Part shown: positions 53,091 to 62,046 of the stretch, in pieces
Numbering within the stretch: position 1 is the first letter of the stretch
Layout of the letters: every line of letters begins with the position of its first letter
Source: Prevotella sp. OH937_COT-195
GTDB lineage: Bacteria > Bacteroidota > Bacteroidia > Bacteroidales > Bacteroidaceae
Direction of reading: 5' to 3'
Length of the DNA: 64,000 nucleotides
NCBI RefSeq assembly: GCF_003932845.1
Contig: NZ_RQZH01000014.1
Coordinates: 1-64,000 of the forward strand
Made by a program: the position numbers and the translations under genes
The notes under the pieces: model-generated
Database searches by the model: none
What the model saw: only the letters and a program-made list of their open reading frames with translations
Told to the model about the DNA's origin: nothing

Positions 53091-53167
53091 CGCCCAATTT
53101 GAAACGGAAAATCGCCGAATTTGGTTTGTAAAACAGGCGAAATTGTCGAACAAAACAGGCGAAATTG
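53091..53167 (+). repeat. 22-bp-period intergenic array, site 4
   Basis: Cores CGCCCAATTT (53091), CGCCGAATTT (53113), GGCGAAATTG (53136) and GGCGAAATTG (53158) are spaced 22, 23 and 22 bp apart. The last two units are preceded by AAAACA. It lies between divergent dxs and trmB. Confidence 0.72.
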
Positions 53168-53241
53168 CAACACGGCATACAAACAATTGCGGCACAGTGG
53201 AACATCGGTGACAACCGAAACACAAAAAAAAACGATTTTCT

Positions 53242-53272
53242 TTGTTTTTCACAATGCCTTCCACTAACTTTG
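53242..53272 (+). promoter_or_regulatory. trmB promoter (TTG-N20-TAACTTTG)
   Basis: TTG at 53242-53244 and TAACTTTG at 53265-53272 are separated by 20 bp, close to the ideal -33/-7 layout of Bacteroidota. The ATG at 53288 follows 15 bp later, which decides the trmB start against longer frames. Confidence 0.75.
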
Positions 53273-53287
53273 CACGAAAAAACAAAC

Positions 53288-54061
53288 ATGAGCAAGGGAA
53301 AATTAGAGAAATTTGCCGACATGGAACGATATGAGAACGTGTTCCAATATCCATATTCGGTTGTTGAAAATGTTCCGTTCGAGATGCGGGGACGATGGCG
53401 GGAAGACTTTTTCCACAATGACAACCCGATTGTGGTGGAACTGGGCTGCGGCAAGGGAGAATATGCCGTGGGACTGGCAAAAATGTTTCCCGACATCAAT
53501 TTCATAGGAGTGGACATAAAAGGGGCGAGAATGTGGACCGGAGCGACACAGGCACTTGCCGAGGGACTGCGCAACGTGGCATTTTTGCGCACGAACATTG
53601 AGATTACAGACCGCTTTTTCGCTGCCGACGAAGTGCAGGAGATATGGCTCACGTTCAGCGACCCACAGATGAAGAACCCGAGAAAACGACTGTCATCTAC
53701 CTATTTCATGGAACGATACCGCCGCTTTCTCATCGACAAAGGAATAATACACCTGAAAACCGACTCTAATTTCTTGTTCACATATACCCGAATGATGGTG
53801 GAACACAACAACCTGCCGATGCTCGTATGCACCGAAGACTTGTACGGAGACACAATTGAGGGTGACAAAGTGACAAAAGATATTTTGTCGATACACACTT
53901 ATTACGAACAGATGTGGATTGACCGGGGACTGAATATAAAATATCTCAAGTTCCAACTTCCACACGAGGTAACACTGACGGAAAGCGGAGTGGAAATACC
54001 TATTGACGAATACCGCAGTTACAGGCGTGGTAAGAGGAGCGGAAAAGACATGGCAAAATAA
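53288..54061 (+). CDS. trmB: tRNA (guanine-N7)-methyltransferase
   Basis: From the ATG at 53288 ([19 protein letters not shown]) the protein has 257 residues. It shows the AdoMet-binding [16 protein letters not shown], the acidic [10 protein letters not shown], and the TrmB signature [16 protein letters not shown]. It methylates G46 of tRNA. A frame extending further upstream would run across the promoter and is rejected. Confidence 0.94.
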   Translation: MSKGKLEKFADMERYENVFQYPYSVVENVPFEMRGRWREDFFHNDNPIVVELGCGKGEYAVGLAKMFPDINFIGVDIKGARMWTGATQALAEGLRNVAFLRTNIEITDRFFAADEVQEIWLTFSDPQMKNPRKRLSSTYFMERYRRFLIDKGIIHLKTDSNFLFTYTRMMVEHNNLPMLVCTEDLYGDTIEGDKVTKDILSIHTYYEQMWIDRGLNIKYLKFQLPHEVTLTESGVEIPIDEYRSYRRGKRSGKDMAK

Positions 54062-54096
54062 AGATTTTCCGCCGGAGGGTACGTAATGTACGTCGA

Positions 54097-55089
54097 TTAA
54101 AGTGCAAGATATTCTTCAACCGACTGCAATATACGCCGGAACGGTTCGGACATTACATAAGACAAATTCTTCTTGAGCATCTGTTCTATGTCCTGCGTGC
54201 TGTGGCTGTAACACGACAACTCGTTACGCATCTGTGTCTTGTGTATAGACTGTCTGCGTATCTCCATCTCGCGTTCTCGTATCAGTTGCGAGCATATTTT
54301 TCCGAGTATCGGCATCACAACCTTGTCGAACAAATGATGGCCTTGGATATAAAGATAGGTATCTGCGGGTGTCACTCCGAGTTCTGTTATCAGTTCCTTT
54401 TTCAGTCGGAGATAACTTTCCTTTGCATCGGGATGCCTGCGCTGCAACATTGCTATGCGCCGAGCCACTTTGCGACGGACGTTGAATATTGTGGCGAAAG
54501 GATTTCTAAGGTTGAAACCGCCCATGTCTATCACATGGTTGAAATCGGTTATCGTGAACTCGTTATATATTGAGCGACGATAGTGCCATATACTCCATAC
54601 GAACAGTGGGAAAATGGTTGTGCTGTACTGGCGCATGAACTCGACAAGGTCTATCAACTGACTGTCGTTCAGTGTAACGGCCACGCAAACGTTATGCAAC
54701 GAAGGGGCATAACATTGCAGATTTTCTATGGAGTAGGCAAAGGTGTGGAATACGTAAGGGTTGCTCACTACTTTCCTGCTCGTCTCGCTGGCTCCCTGTA
54801 TGAGATAGTCGTAGTCGGCATCAACGCATGCTATCATGTCGCGCCCCACCCTTTCTTCAAGCACTCGCATAAGTGCCGACTTCTTTCCACGTTCCAATGT
54901 GCGGGTTGAAGGCAGCAGCACCTCGAAATACCGTGTTTCGTTTTCAAACCTTGACAGCACCGTGCGCCAGAAAAAGACATCGTCGTAACTCTCCACATAC
55001 GCAACGATACGCCGACGTGCGGTCTTCGAGCGCAGCCGGTTTGCCGCCTCGACATATTTTGACGAAATGTTTTCTTTCAGCCGTTTCAT
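54097..55089 (-). CDS. DUF4435 protein with TOPRIM-like motifs (AriB-like)
   Basis: The 330-residue protein has an OLD/TOPRIM-like pattern: E33 in VAYVESYDDVFFW, then D90 and D92 in MIACVDADYDYL, then the DUF4435 marker YSIENLQCY (S120-N123). The C-terminal half is helical and basic. DUF4435 proteins pair with small ABC-type ATPases, most famously as AriB in the PARIS anti-phage system. Here the ATPase gene lies 43 bp upstream on the same strand, the same order as ariA-ariB. The pair could instead be a conserved housekeeping module of Bacteroidales. Confidence 0.75.
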   Translation of the reverse strand: MKRLKENISSKYVEAANRLRSKTARRRIVAYVESYDDVFFWRTVLSRFENETRYFEVLLPSTRTLERGKKSALMRVLEERVGRDMIACVDADYDYLIQGASETSRKVVSNPYVFHTFAYSIENLQCYAPSLHNVCVAVTLNDSQLIDLVEFMRQYSTTIFPLFVWSIWHYRRSIYNEFTITDFNHVIDMGGFNLRNPFATIFNVRRKVARRIAMLQRRHPDAKESYLRLKKELITELGVTPADTYLYIQGHHLFDKVVMPILGKICSQLIREREMEIRRQSIHKTQMRNELSCYSHSTQDIEQMLKKNLSYVMSEPFRRILQSVEEYLAL

Positions 55090-55132
55090 TTGTTTTCACT
55101 GATAATTGACGGCAATGCCGATTGCATGGCAA

Positions 55133-55945
55133 TTATCCTTTGTCGATTAATATGTCGCTCACTTCGGTGACATGCCCCATCCAACCATTCATTATCACCG
55201 CCGGCGAATGCGTGGTGAGTATTATCTGCACGTTCGGGTTCATCTCGAGTATTATGTTTATAAGCCTTTCCTGCCAATCCACATGCAGACTCACCTCCGG
55301 TTCGTCCATGAACAGAACGTACGGCTGGCGGTCTTCCACCAACACGGTGATGAGTATTGCGAGCATCTGTTTCTCGCCGGACGACAATTGATATGGCACG
55401 AGCGTCTCTCCTATCTGCGAGAAACGTATCTCGTTCTCGTTGCGCACTATTGTCTTACCGGTGTCGCGGAAAAGATCGTCTATGAGATCTTGGAATTTCT
55501 TCTTAGGCTCACTTATCGCATGTGCTTCCTGTGCGTCTCCGCGTTGCAGCGACTCGATGATACGGTTCCCTATGTTTACCTGATAGTCGAGGTATTTGCG
55601 CTGCAACTTGTACAACTGCCAATCGAGTTCGGTGAGAAGACAGGTGTCCATGTGATTTGTCATATCCACGTTTAGTACGGGGCGGTCGAAAGAGCGTATG
55701 ACATCGACACGGATATGGGTGGCATCGGCAGGATTTGTCTTAATGCACACTCCTTTCAAAAGGTGGTTAACAATGTCTCCGTTTTTATCAATGCTCTTTA
55801 CAACCTTGTTTATTATGGTGCTCTTCCCCACTCCGTTTATACCGCTCAAAACGTTTACGCGCCTGTCAAGATTCCATACGACATGGCGTTTGCCGCTCCA
55901 CAGCGATTCTATCTCTATCTGCTCTATGTAATCTGCGTGTTTCAT
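55133..55945 (-). CDS. ABC-type AAA ATPase partner of DUF4435 (AriA-like)
   Basis: From the ATG at 55945 the protein has 270 residues; a TTG two codons earlier is less likely. It has Walker A GINGVGKST (35-43), the ABC signature LSSGEKQML, Walker B YVLFMDEPEVSLH and the switch histidine TTHSPAVI. It lacks the long insertions of SMC or RecF, and is shorter than the PARIS AriA proteins I know of. It likely forms a dimeric ATPase that senses a trigger and controls the downstream DUF4435 protein. Promoter element TATATTTG (55976-55983) lies 30 bp upstream. Confidence 0.78.
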   Translation of the reverse strand: MKHADYIEQIEIESLWSGKRHVVWNLDRRVNVLSGINGVGKSTIINKVVKSIDKNGDIVNHLLKGVCIKTNPADATHIRVDVIRSFDRPVLNVDMTNHMDTCLLTELDWQLYKLQRKYLDYQVNIGNRIIESLQRGDAQEAHAISEPKKKFQDLIDDLFRDTGKTIVRNENEIRFSQIGETLVPYQLSSGEKQMLAILITVLVEDRQPYVLFMDEPEVSLHVDWQERLINIILEMNPNVQIILTTHSPAVIMNGWMGHVTEVSDILIDKG

Positions 55946-55975
55946 ATACAAGTGGTATTTGTTTGCAAATATAAT

Positions 55976-55983
55976 GAATATTT
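55976..55983 (-). promoter_or_regulatory. -7 element of the ATPase/DUF4435 pair
   Basis: The minus strand reads TATATTTG followed by C, 30 bp before the ATPase start codon. Confidence 0.55.
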
Positions 55984-56087
55984 TCCATACGGCAATGCTT
56001 ACGAGACAACATTTTTATGTTAGAGAGACGGGAGATAATGTTTTTACGAATTAATATATTGCAGTCAGAAAAACCTCTTTGCCAAAA

Positions 56088-56103
56088 TGTCAGTATATTG
56101 TCA
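56088..56103 (+). promoter_or_regulatory. Paired TGTCA boxes upstream of dnaK
   Basis: TGTCA occurs at 56088-56092 and 56099-56103, 11 bp apart (one helical turn), about 110 bp before the dnaK start codon. A CACCATG / CATGGTG inverted pair follows at 56102-56134. Either could be a stress-control site for dnaK; neither matches an established operator that I can name with certainty. Confidence 0.4.
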
Positions 56104-56213
56104 CCATGAAACAATTTTGTCGTATTGGCATGGTGTTTGTTTTATCATTAAACGGATTGCGTACAGTGCATACGCATATAATTAATGCGAAATAACAAAT
56201 AAAAAATAAGATT

Positions 56214-58124
56214 ATGGGAAAGATTATTGGAATTGACTTAGGAACAACCAACAGTTGCGTTGCCGTTTTCGAAGGTAACGAACCGGTAGTAATAACCAAC
56301 AGCGAGGGAAAGCGCACAACACCGTCGGTAATTGGTTTTGTACAGGGAGGAGAACGCAAAATAGGCGACCCGGCAAAGCGTCAGGCTATCACAAACCCAA
56401 GGAACACGGTATATAGCATTAAGCGTTTCATGGGAGAGAACTGGCAGCAGACGGAGAAAGAAATCTCACGCATGCCATACTCCGTGGTAAACGAGAACGG
56501 ATACCCGCGTGTTGACATCGAAGGACGGAAATATACTCCGCAAGAAATCAGTGCCATGGTTCTCCAGAAGATGAAGAAAACCGCCGAGGATTATCTCGGA
56601 CAGGAAGTTACAGACGCGGTAATCACCGTGCCGGCATACTTCTCCGACTCGCAGCGTCAGGCTACGAAAGAAGCAGGACAGATTGCCGGACTCAACGTGA
56701 AACGTATCGTGAACGAGCCGACGGCAGCAGCACTGGCATACGGTATCGACAAGACAAACAAGGACATGAAAATCGCGGTGTTCGATCTCGGAGGAGGTAC
56801 GTTCGACATCAGTATCCTCGATTTCGGAGGCGGCGTGTTCGAAGTACTTAGCACCAACGGCGACACACACCTCGGAGGCGACGACTTCGACCAAGTGATA
56901 ATTGACTGGCTTGTTCAAGAGTTCAAGAACGATGAAGGAGCCGACCTCAAGGCAGACCCGATGGCTATGCAGCGACTGAAAGAGGCTGCCGAGAAGGCGA
57001 AGATAGAACTTTCATCGTCTACAAGCACAGAAATCAATCTGCCTTACATCATGCCGGTTGACGGAGTGCCAAAGCACTTGGTGAAGAGTCTGACACGCGC
57101 CAAGTTCGAGCAGTTGGCACATAACTTGATACAGGCTTGTCTCGAGCCATGCCAGAAAGCAATGAAAGATGCCGGACTTTCTGCATCAGACATCAACGAG
57201 GTGATACTCGTGGGTGGTTCGAGCCGCATACCTGCGGTTCAGACATTGGTAAAGAATTACTTCGGCAAAGAACCTTCAAAGGGAGTTAACCCCGACGAAG
57301 TAGTGGCAGTGGGTGCAGCAATACAAGGTGCCATACTCAACCAAGAGACCGGACAGGACATCGTGCTGCTTGACGTGACACCGCTAACGCTGGGAATTGA
57401 AACTCTCGGTGGCGTGATGACAAAACTAATCGAGGCAAACACTACAATTCCGTGCAAGAAGACCGAGACCTTCTCAACGGCCGTTGACAACCAGACTGCT
57501 GTGACAATCCACGTGCTTCAAGGCGAACGTCCGATGGCTTCGCAGAACAAGAGCATCGGACAGTTCAACCTCGACGGAATCGCTCCGGCACGCCGCGGTG
57601 TACCACAGATTGAGGTTAGTTTCGACATCGATGCCAACGGAATTCTCAACGTAAGCGCGAAAGACAAGGGCACCGGTAAGGAACAGAAGATACGCATCGA
57701 GGCAAGCAGCGGTCTTAGCCAAGAGGAAATCGACAGAATGAAAGCAGAAGCAGAGCAGAATGCAGAAGCCGACAAGCGCGAGCGCGAGAAGATTGACAAA
57801 CTAAACCAAGCCGACTCGATGATTTTCTCTACCGAAAATTTCCTTAACGAGAACGGAGACAAACTCGGAGACGACAAGGCAAACGTAGAGGCTGCCGTGG
57901 CAAAACTCAAGGAAGCATACAAAAATGGTGACGTAGCAGCCATTGATGCGGCAATGAACGAACTGAATCAGGTGATGCAGGCAGCAAGTGCCAAGATGTA
58001 TCAGCAGACCGGTGGTGCTCAGCCGGGCGCAGACCAAGGTTTCCAAGGCGGACAACAGGCCGGCGGTCAACAGAGCAACAATGACAACACCGTTCAGGAT
58101 GCAGACTTTGAGGAGGTGAAATAG
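56214..58124 (+). CDS. dnaK: Chaperone Hsp70
   Basis: The 636-residue protein starts [20 protein letters not shown], has [13 protein letters not shown] and [14 protein letters not shown], the substrate-binding domain with [11 protein letters not shown], and a C-terminal lid. A Gly/Gln-rich tail ends in DADFEEVK. It is a full-length DnaK acting in protein folding with ATP. dnaJ and grpE are not in the window, so dnaK stands alone here. A strong terminator follows. Confidence 0.98.
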   Translation: MGKIIGIDLGTTNSCVAVFEGNEPVVITNSEGKRTTPSVIGFVQGGERKIGDPAKRQAITNPRNTVYSIKRFMGENWQQTEKEISRMPYSVVNENGYPRVDIEGRKYTPQEISAMVLQKMKKTAEDYLGQEVTDAVITVPAYFSDSQRQATKEAGQIAGLNVKRIVNEPTAAALAYGIDKTNKDMKIAVFDLGGGTFDISILDFGGGVFEVLSTNGDTHLGGDDFDQVIIDWLVQEFKNDEGADLKADPMAMQRLKEAAEKAKIELSSSTSTEINLPYIMPVDGVPKHLVKSLTRAKFEQLAHNLIQACLEPCQKAMKDAGLSASDINEVILVGGSSRIPAVQTLVKNYFGKEPSKGVNPDEVVAVGAAIQGAILNQETGQDIVLLDVTPLTLGIETLGGVMTKLIEANTTIPCKKTETFSTAVDNQTAVTIHVLQGERPMASQNKSIGQFNLDGIAPARRGVPQIEVSFDIDANGILNVSAKDKGTGKEQKIRIEASSGLSQEEIDRMKAEAEQNAEADKREREKIDKLNQADSMIFSTENFLNENGDKLGDDKANVEAAVAKLKEAYKNGDVAAIDAAMNELNQVMQAASAKMYQQTGGAQPGADQGFQGGQQAGGQQSNNDNTVQDADFEEVK

Positions 58125-58155
58125 ATCAATAATACAAACAACTATTGCAAACGAT

Positions 58156-58190
58156 CAAATCCGTGTGGCTAAACGAACCACACGGATTTG
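58156..58190 (+). terminator. Terminator after dnaK
   Basis: A 13-bp perfect stem (CAAATCCGTGTGG / CCACACGGATTTG) with a 9-base loop and TCTTTT tail lies about 32 bp after the dnaK stop codon. Confidence 0.9.
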
Positions 58191-58372
58191 TCTTTTAAAA
58201 AGAAATGTGCAAATTGCCACCAGTTTCCATTAATATCTTTTTCATATTATACGCAACACTTTTTTATCGGTAAAAGACGTATTGAGGTCTTATACTTACA
58301 CTCTTTAAAATATTTAAAGTTTATAAAGGTGAGAAAAAAACTATTTTTAATTCATTATATAAGAATATTTAC

Positions 58373-58380
58373 TATATTTG
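58373..58380 (+). promoter_or_regulatory. -7 element of the hsd island
   Basis: TATATTTG followed by C sits in an AT-rich stretch that begins just after the dnaK terminator. It lies upstream of the XRE-like frame and hsdM. The 180 bp before it show no other feature. Confidence 0.5.
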
Positions 58381-58421
58381 CAAATTATTATAACTTTTCA
58401 TGAAAAGTATAATCAATATAA

Positions 58422-58616
58422 CAAATAACAATAGAGGTATTAACAACCAAGAAAATTATCAAGCAAACATGGCTTGCCGAAAAACTCGGCAAAAGTTTCA
58501 GTTTTGTCAATTACAATGTCTGCAATAGACGCCAACCAAGTCTCGAAACCCTCTTCCAGATTGCAGAGATACTAGGAGAGGACATTAAAGAATTAATCGT
58601 AAACAAAGAGAAATAG
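58422..58616 (+). pseudogene. XRE-family helix-turn-helix regulator lacking an ATG start
   Basis: The frame reads ...IEVLTTKKIIKQTWLAEKLG, then KSFSFVNYNVCNRRQPSLET, then LFQIAEILGEDIKELIVNKEK, a complete XRE helix-turn-helix domain of about 60 residues. An in-frame stop lies at 58419. Between it and the domain there is no ATG, GTG or TTG, only ATA codons at 58425 and 58431 where a start would be expected. An ATG at 58400 is in another frame. It stops 2 bp before the hsdM ATG. It may be a decayed controller or use an unusual start. Confidence 0.65.
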
Positions 58617-58618
58617 AT

Positions 58619-60630
58619 ATGGCAAAGACAACAGAAAAAATGAGAGAACTTCTTTCAACAGAGCTTTTCCAAAGAGGAGTTAAAGATAACCACATCGTTG
58701 TCGATGAAATGATGACAACTATACAGTATAATTGTAAAAATAACGCAAAACGCAGATTCCAAAATCCAGAGGAATCTGTTCAAGCGGAAGCTTTTCTGAA
58801 ACTTATCTACAAGTATAATTATTTGCCTCAGAACATTTCAATAAATGAGTCTGTGCAAATGGGATCTGAGACAAAAGAGGCTGACATTCTTGTTTACAAT
58901 GATAGTAACAGTAAAATCTTGATCGTGGTAGAGAGTGTGTTGCTGAAAACGCAAATGAGCGACAGTTTCAGGTTGCGGTGGATCGATCTTTTAGTTATGC
59001 GCATGCATCAGCAGCAAGTTATGTATGGGTGACTTCAGGAGTAAAAAATGAGTATTTTGAAATTCTTCGAATAGCTCCTGTTGAAAAAGCTCCTATAAGT
59101 GATATCCCTCAACGAGAAGGCAAAGTCAACCGATTTAAATATACCAAAGGCGGAATTGAGCCTGAAAAAACGACACAAGGGGATTTAATTCAGAAATTTA
59201 AATCTGCTCATGATGCTTTATGGGGAGGTGGAGCACTAGCCCCAACAACTGCATTTGATGAATTAGACAAACTTATCTTTTGTAAAATTTGGGATGAGCG
59301 TTGGAGAGATAATAACCCCAAAACCAAAGGGGAACCATTTGATTTTCAAATCATATACTATCCTGAAGATAAAGAAGACAGATCCAATTTGAAGGCTAAA
59401 ACTGAGCTGGAGAGACGGGTAAGAAGTTTATACGAGCAAGGGAGAAAGAAAGACCCAGAGGTATTCAAAGATGATATCAAGTTGGATAAGCACAAGATAT
59501 TTACAGTAGTACAATATTTGCAAGATATCAATCTCTCAAAAACTGATTTAGATGCCAAAGGGTTGGCTTTTCAAAGCTTTATGGGGGGCTTCTTTAGAGG
59601 GGATTTTGGACAATTCTTTACTCCCAATATAATTGTAAATTTCATTGTTAAAACGATAGGGGTTAGAAAAGAGTATAAAGTTCTGGACACTTCTTGTGGC
59701 AGTGGGGGATTTCTTCTTCATGCCTTGAAAGCTATTCGTGATGAAGCAAATGAAATTTATGGTGATGATAGAGGTACATCATGGTTTAATTACTGGCATG
59801 ACTTTGCAGAAAAAAACTTATTCGGAATAGAAATTAATGAGCAGATTTCTCGTGTAGCAAAGATGAATATGATTATTCACGACGATGGTCATACCAATAT
59901 CATTACGAATGATGGACTGAAGAGTAATCGTTCCATAGAGATTGAAAATCGGAACCTCAGCTTTATCGATAACTCTTTTGATCTGATTATGACTAATCCA
60001 CCTTTTGGCTCTAAAATAAAAGCGGATGAAGTGAGCTACTATAAGGACTATGAACTATTTGAGACCAATTTAGGCATTGCGGATACAAAGGAGCGAATCA
60101 CGGATGACAATAGTAAGAAAAAATGGAGAGCATCTCAAAATACTGAAATCCTTTTTTTGGAAAAATGCCATAAATACCTCAAGGAAGATGGGTATTTGGC
60201 TATTGTTATTCCTGATGGAATATTAACTAATGCAACAAGTCAATTTGTTAGAGACTGGATGGTTGAAAAATTTCGTATTTGGGCTATTGTCTCTTTACCT
60301 CAACATACTTTTGCTCATGTAAAGGCAGGAGTCAAGTCTTCTATTCTTTTCCTTCAAAAACATCCCAGGTCTTTGACTGAGAAGTTTGAAAAGACATTAG
60401 TAGAGATCAAGGCAAAAGTGAAAGGTGAAAAAGGATTGAATAAAGAGCAGAGAGAGGGGCGTATTTTGGATCTTTACAAAGAACAAATATTTCAATATTC
60501 CTCTGACTATGAAGTGCTCATGGCAGAGGTTGAAAATATTGGCTATGATGCCACGGGTAAAAAGATAGGAGGAAACGAACTGCCTGAAGTATCTAATCGA
60601 ATTAAAGAATTTATCCATGGAAACAAATAA
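58619..60630 (+). pseudogene. hsdM: Type I-like N6-adenine DNA methylase with HSDR_N-type N-terminus, frameshifted
   Basis: The first frame (MAKTTEKMRELLSTELF..., from 58619) runs through EADILVYND and ILIVVE, then loses homology. Homology resumes in another frame with CVAENANERQF, QVAVDRSFSYAHA and VWVTSGVKNEYFEI, and continues to 60630. Motif I DTSCGSGGF and catalytic motif TNPPFGSK are intact in the long part. The join lies at GAGAG (58931-58935); removing one AG restores a protein of about 670 residues. The N-terminal part resembles the PD-(D/E)xK HSDR_N domain, but the ExK lysine is replaced (VECV). As it stands, only fragments would be made. Confidence 0.82.
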
Positions 60631-62044
60631 GGTTAGAATATCAAACTGTATTGCAACAAGAAGGTTAGATCCTATTTTTTATCGATGTGGAATATCTCGT
60701 TTTGGTAAAGTATTTAAACTAACACGAGTGGGACTAGTAGTATCCTCCATGCAATCTGGTTTTGCAGCAGGAAAAGAGAATCAGGCAACAGCAAAAGACG
60801 GAATAATTCAAGTTCGGCCAACTAATATTGATACAGAAGGAGAACTTATATTTGACAAATATATATATGTTCCAGCAGATGCTAATAGGCCGATGCTAAT
60901 GAAGGAAGATATAGTATTTAACAATACAAATAGTCAAGAATTAGTAGGGAAATCGGCTATGATTAGGGAAAATAAATCACTATTTTTCTCAAATCATATC
61001 ACAAGAATACGAGTGAATAAAAGCATGATAATCCCAGACTATCTGTGCATAATTTTAAATATTTATCAGAGGGAAAAGATATTCTTTTCAATTTGCACAA
61101 ACTGGAACAATCAGTCAGGGGTAAATATTGAATTGCTTAAGTCTGTAGAGATCCCTCTTCCGCCACTGCCAACCCAGCAAAAAATAGTAGATATATACAA
61201 TAAGGCAAAAAGGGAAAAACAAGAAAAAGAAAAAGAATCTCAACGGCTATTAGATGAAATAGAGACATACTTACTTGCACAGCTTGGAATAGAACTACCC
61301 AAAGAGCAACAAGTAGAATTAATGTTCAAGGTTAAGGCTTCAACATTAATTGGGGGCAGATATAATCCTTTCTCATACAGTGCAAAAACAGCAATGCTGC
61401 AAGAGTTTATAACATCTAGTCCCATAAAAAAGAAACGGGTAAATGAAATGCTAGTTTTAAGCTCAGCGGGAGATTGGGGAACTGATGAAGATGAAGCAGA
61501 TGTCAAAGATTTTATACGATGTTTAGTTATTAGGTCTACAGAGTTTGACAATCAATACAATTTGAATTTAGATAGTTCACGAGTAAAGTATAGAATGGTT
61601 AAGCGAGATAAATTAGAAAAGATGGATCTGCAAGAAGGAGATATTTTAGTCGAAAAATCGGGAGGAAGTGAAGATCAACCGGTTGGTCGAGTTGCTTTAC
61701 TCACTTCTGATATGCTGCAAGAAAATACACTTAGCTATAGTAATTTTATTCATAAAATTAGGCTTGATAAAGCACAGGTAAATCCAGAGTATGCTTTTTA
61801 CTTCTTAAGAACGATGTATCGTATCGGGATGACAGAATCTATGCAAAGTCAAACTAATGGCATACGAAATTTATCTATGCCAAGTTTTTTGAAGCAATAC
61901 TTGCTACTTCCTGATAATCAAGAGGAGATCACTGAGCAAATAAACCATAAATATGCTCAAGCAAGAAAAAATAAAGAGCAAGCAAAAAGGATTATACTAG
62001 AAGCAAAAGAACAGATAGAGAGAATAATACTTCGTAGAATTTAG
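60617..62044 (+). CDS. hsdS: Type I restriction-modification specificity subunit
   Basis: The 475-residue protein has two target-recognition halves. The first ends in the conserved EIPLPPLPTQQKIVDIYNKA and a coiled coil (residues about 185-220). The second ends in YLLLPDNQEEITEQI and a second coiled coil. The gene overlaps hsdM by 14 bp. It would set the DNA target of the methylase complex. No hsdR gene lies in the visible part of the island. Confidence 0.9.
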   Translation: METNKVRISNCIATRRLDPIFYRCGISRFGKVFKLTRVGLVVSSMQSGFAAGKENQATAKDGIIQVRPTNIDTEGELIFDKYIYVPADANRPMLMKEDIVFNNTNSQELVGKSAMIRENKSLFFSNHITRIRVNKSMIIPDYLCIILNIYQREKIFFSICTNWNNQSGVNIELLKSVEIPLPPLPTQQKIVDIYNKAKREKQEKEKESQRLLDEIETYLLAQLGIELPKEQQVELMFKVKASTLIGGRYNPFSYSAKTAMLQEFITSSPIKKKRVNEMLVLSSAGDWGTDEDEADVKDFIRCLVIRSTEFDNQYNLNLDSSRVKYRMVKRDKLEKMDLQEGDILVEKSGGSEDQPVGRVALLTSDMLQENTLSYSNFIHKIRLDKAQVNPEYAFYFLRTMYRIGMTESMQSQTNGIRNLSMPSFLKQYLLLPDNQEEITEQINHKYAQARKNKEQAKRIILEAKEQIERIILRRI

Positions 62045-62046
62045 AT

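Larger units (their letters stand above)
52665..53287. other. Divergent intergenic region, dxs / trmB
   Basis: This 623-bp gap has two leftward -7 candidates, TAAATTTG at 52866-52873 and TAACTTTG at 52990-52997. The dxs transcript could therefore have a leader of about 200-320 nt. It also has a 22-bp-period array at 53091-53167 and the trmB promoter at 53242-53272. No credible protein frame is seen in the leader. Confidence 0.5.

Noticed and set aside
53165..53287. Longer trmB frame starting at 53165
   Set aside because: It crosses the TTG-N20-TAACTTTG promoter; homology begins at MSKGKLEKF (53288).
52891..53652. 253-codon minus-strand frame across the dxs/trmB gap
   Set aside because: It is opposite trmB and crosses the promoter and the 22-bp array; no domain.
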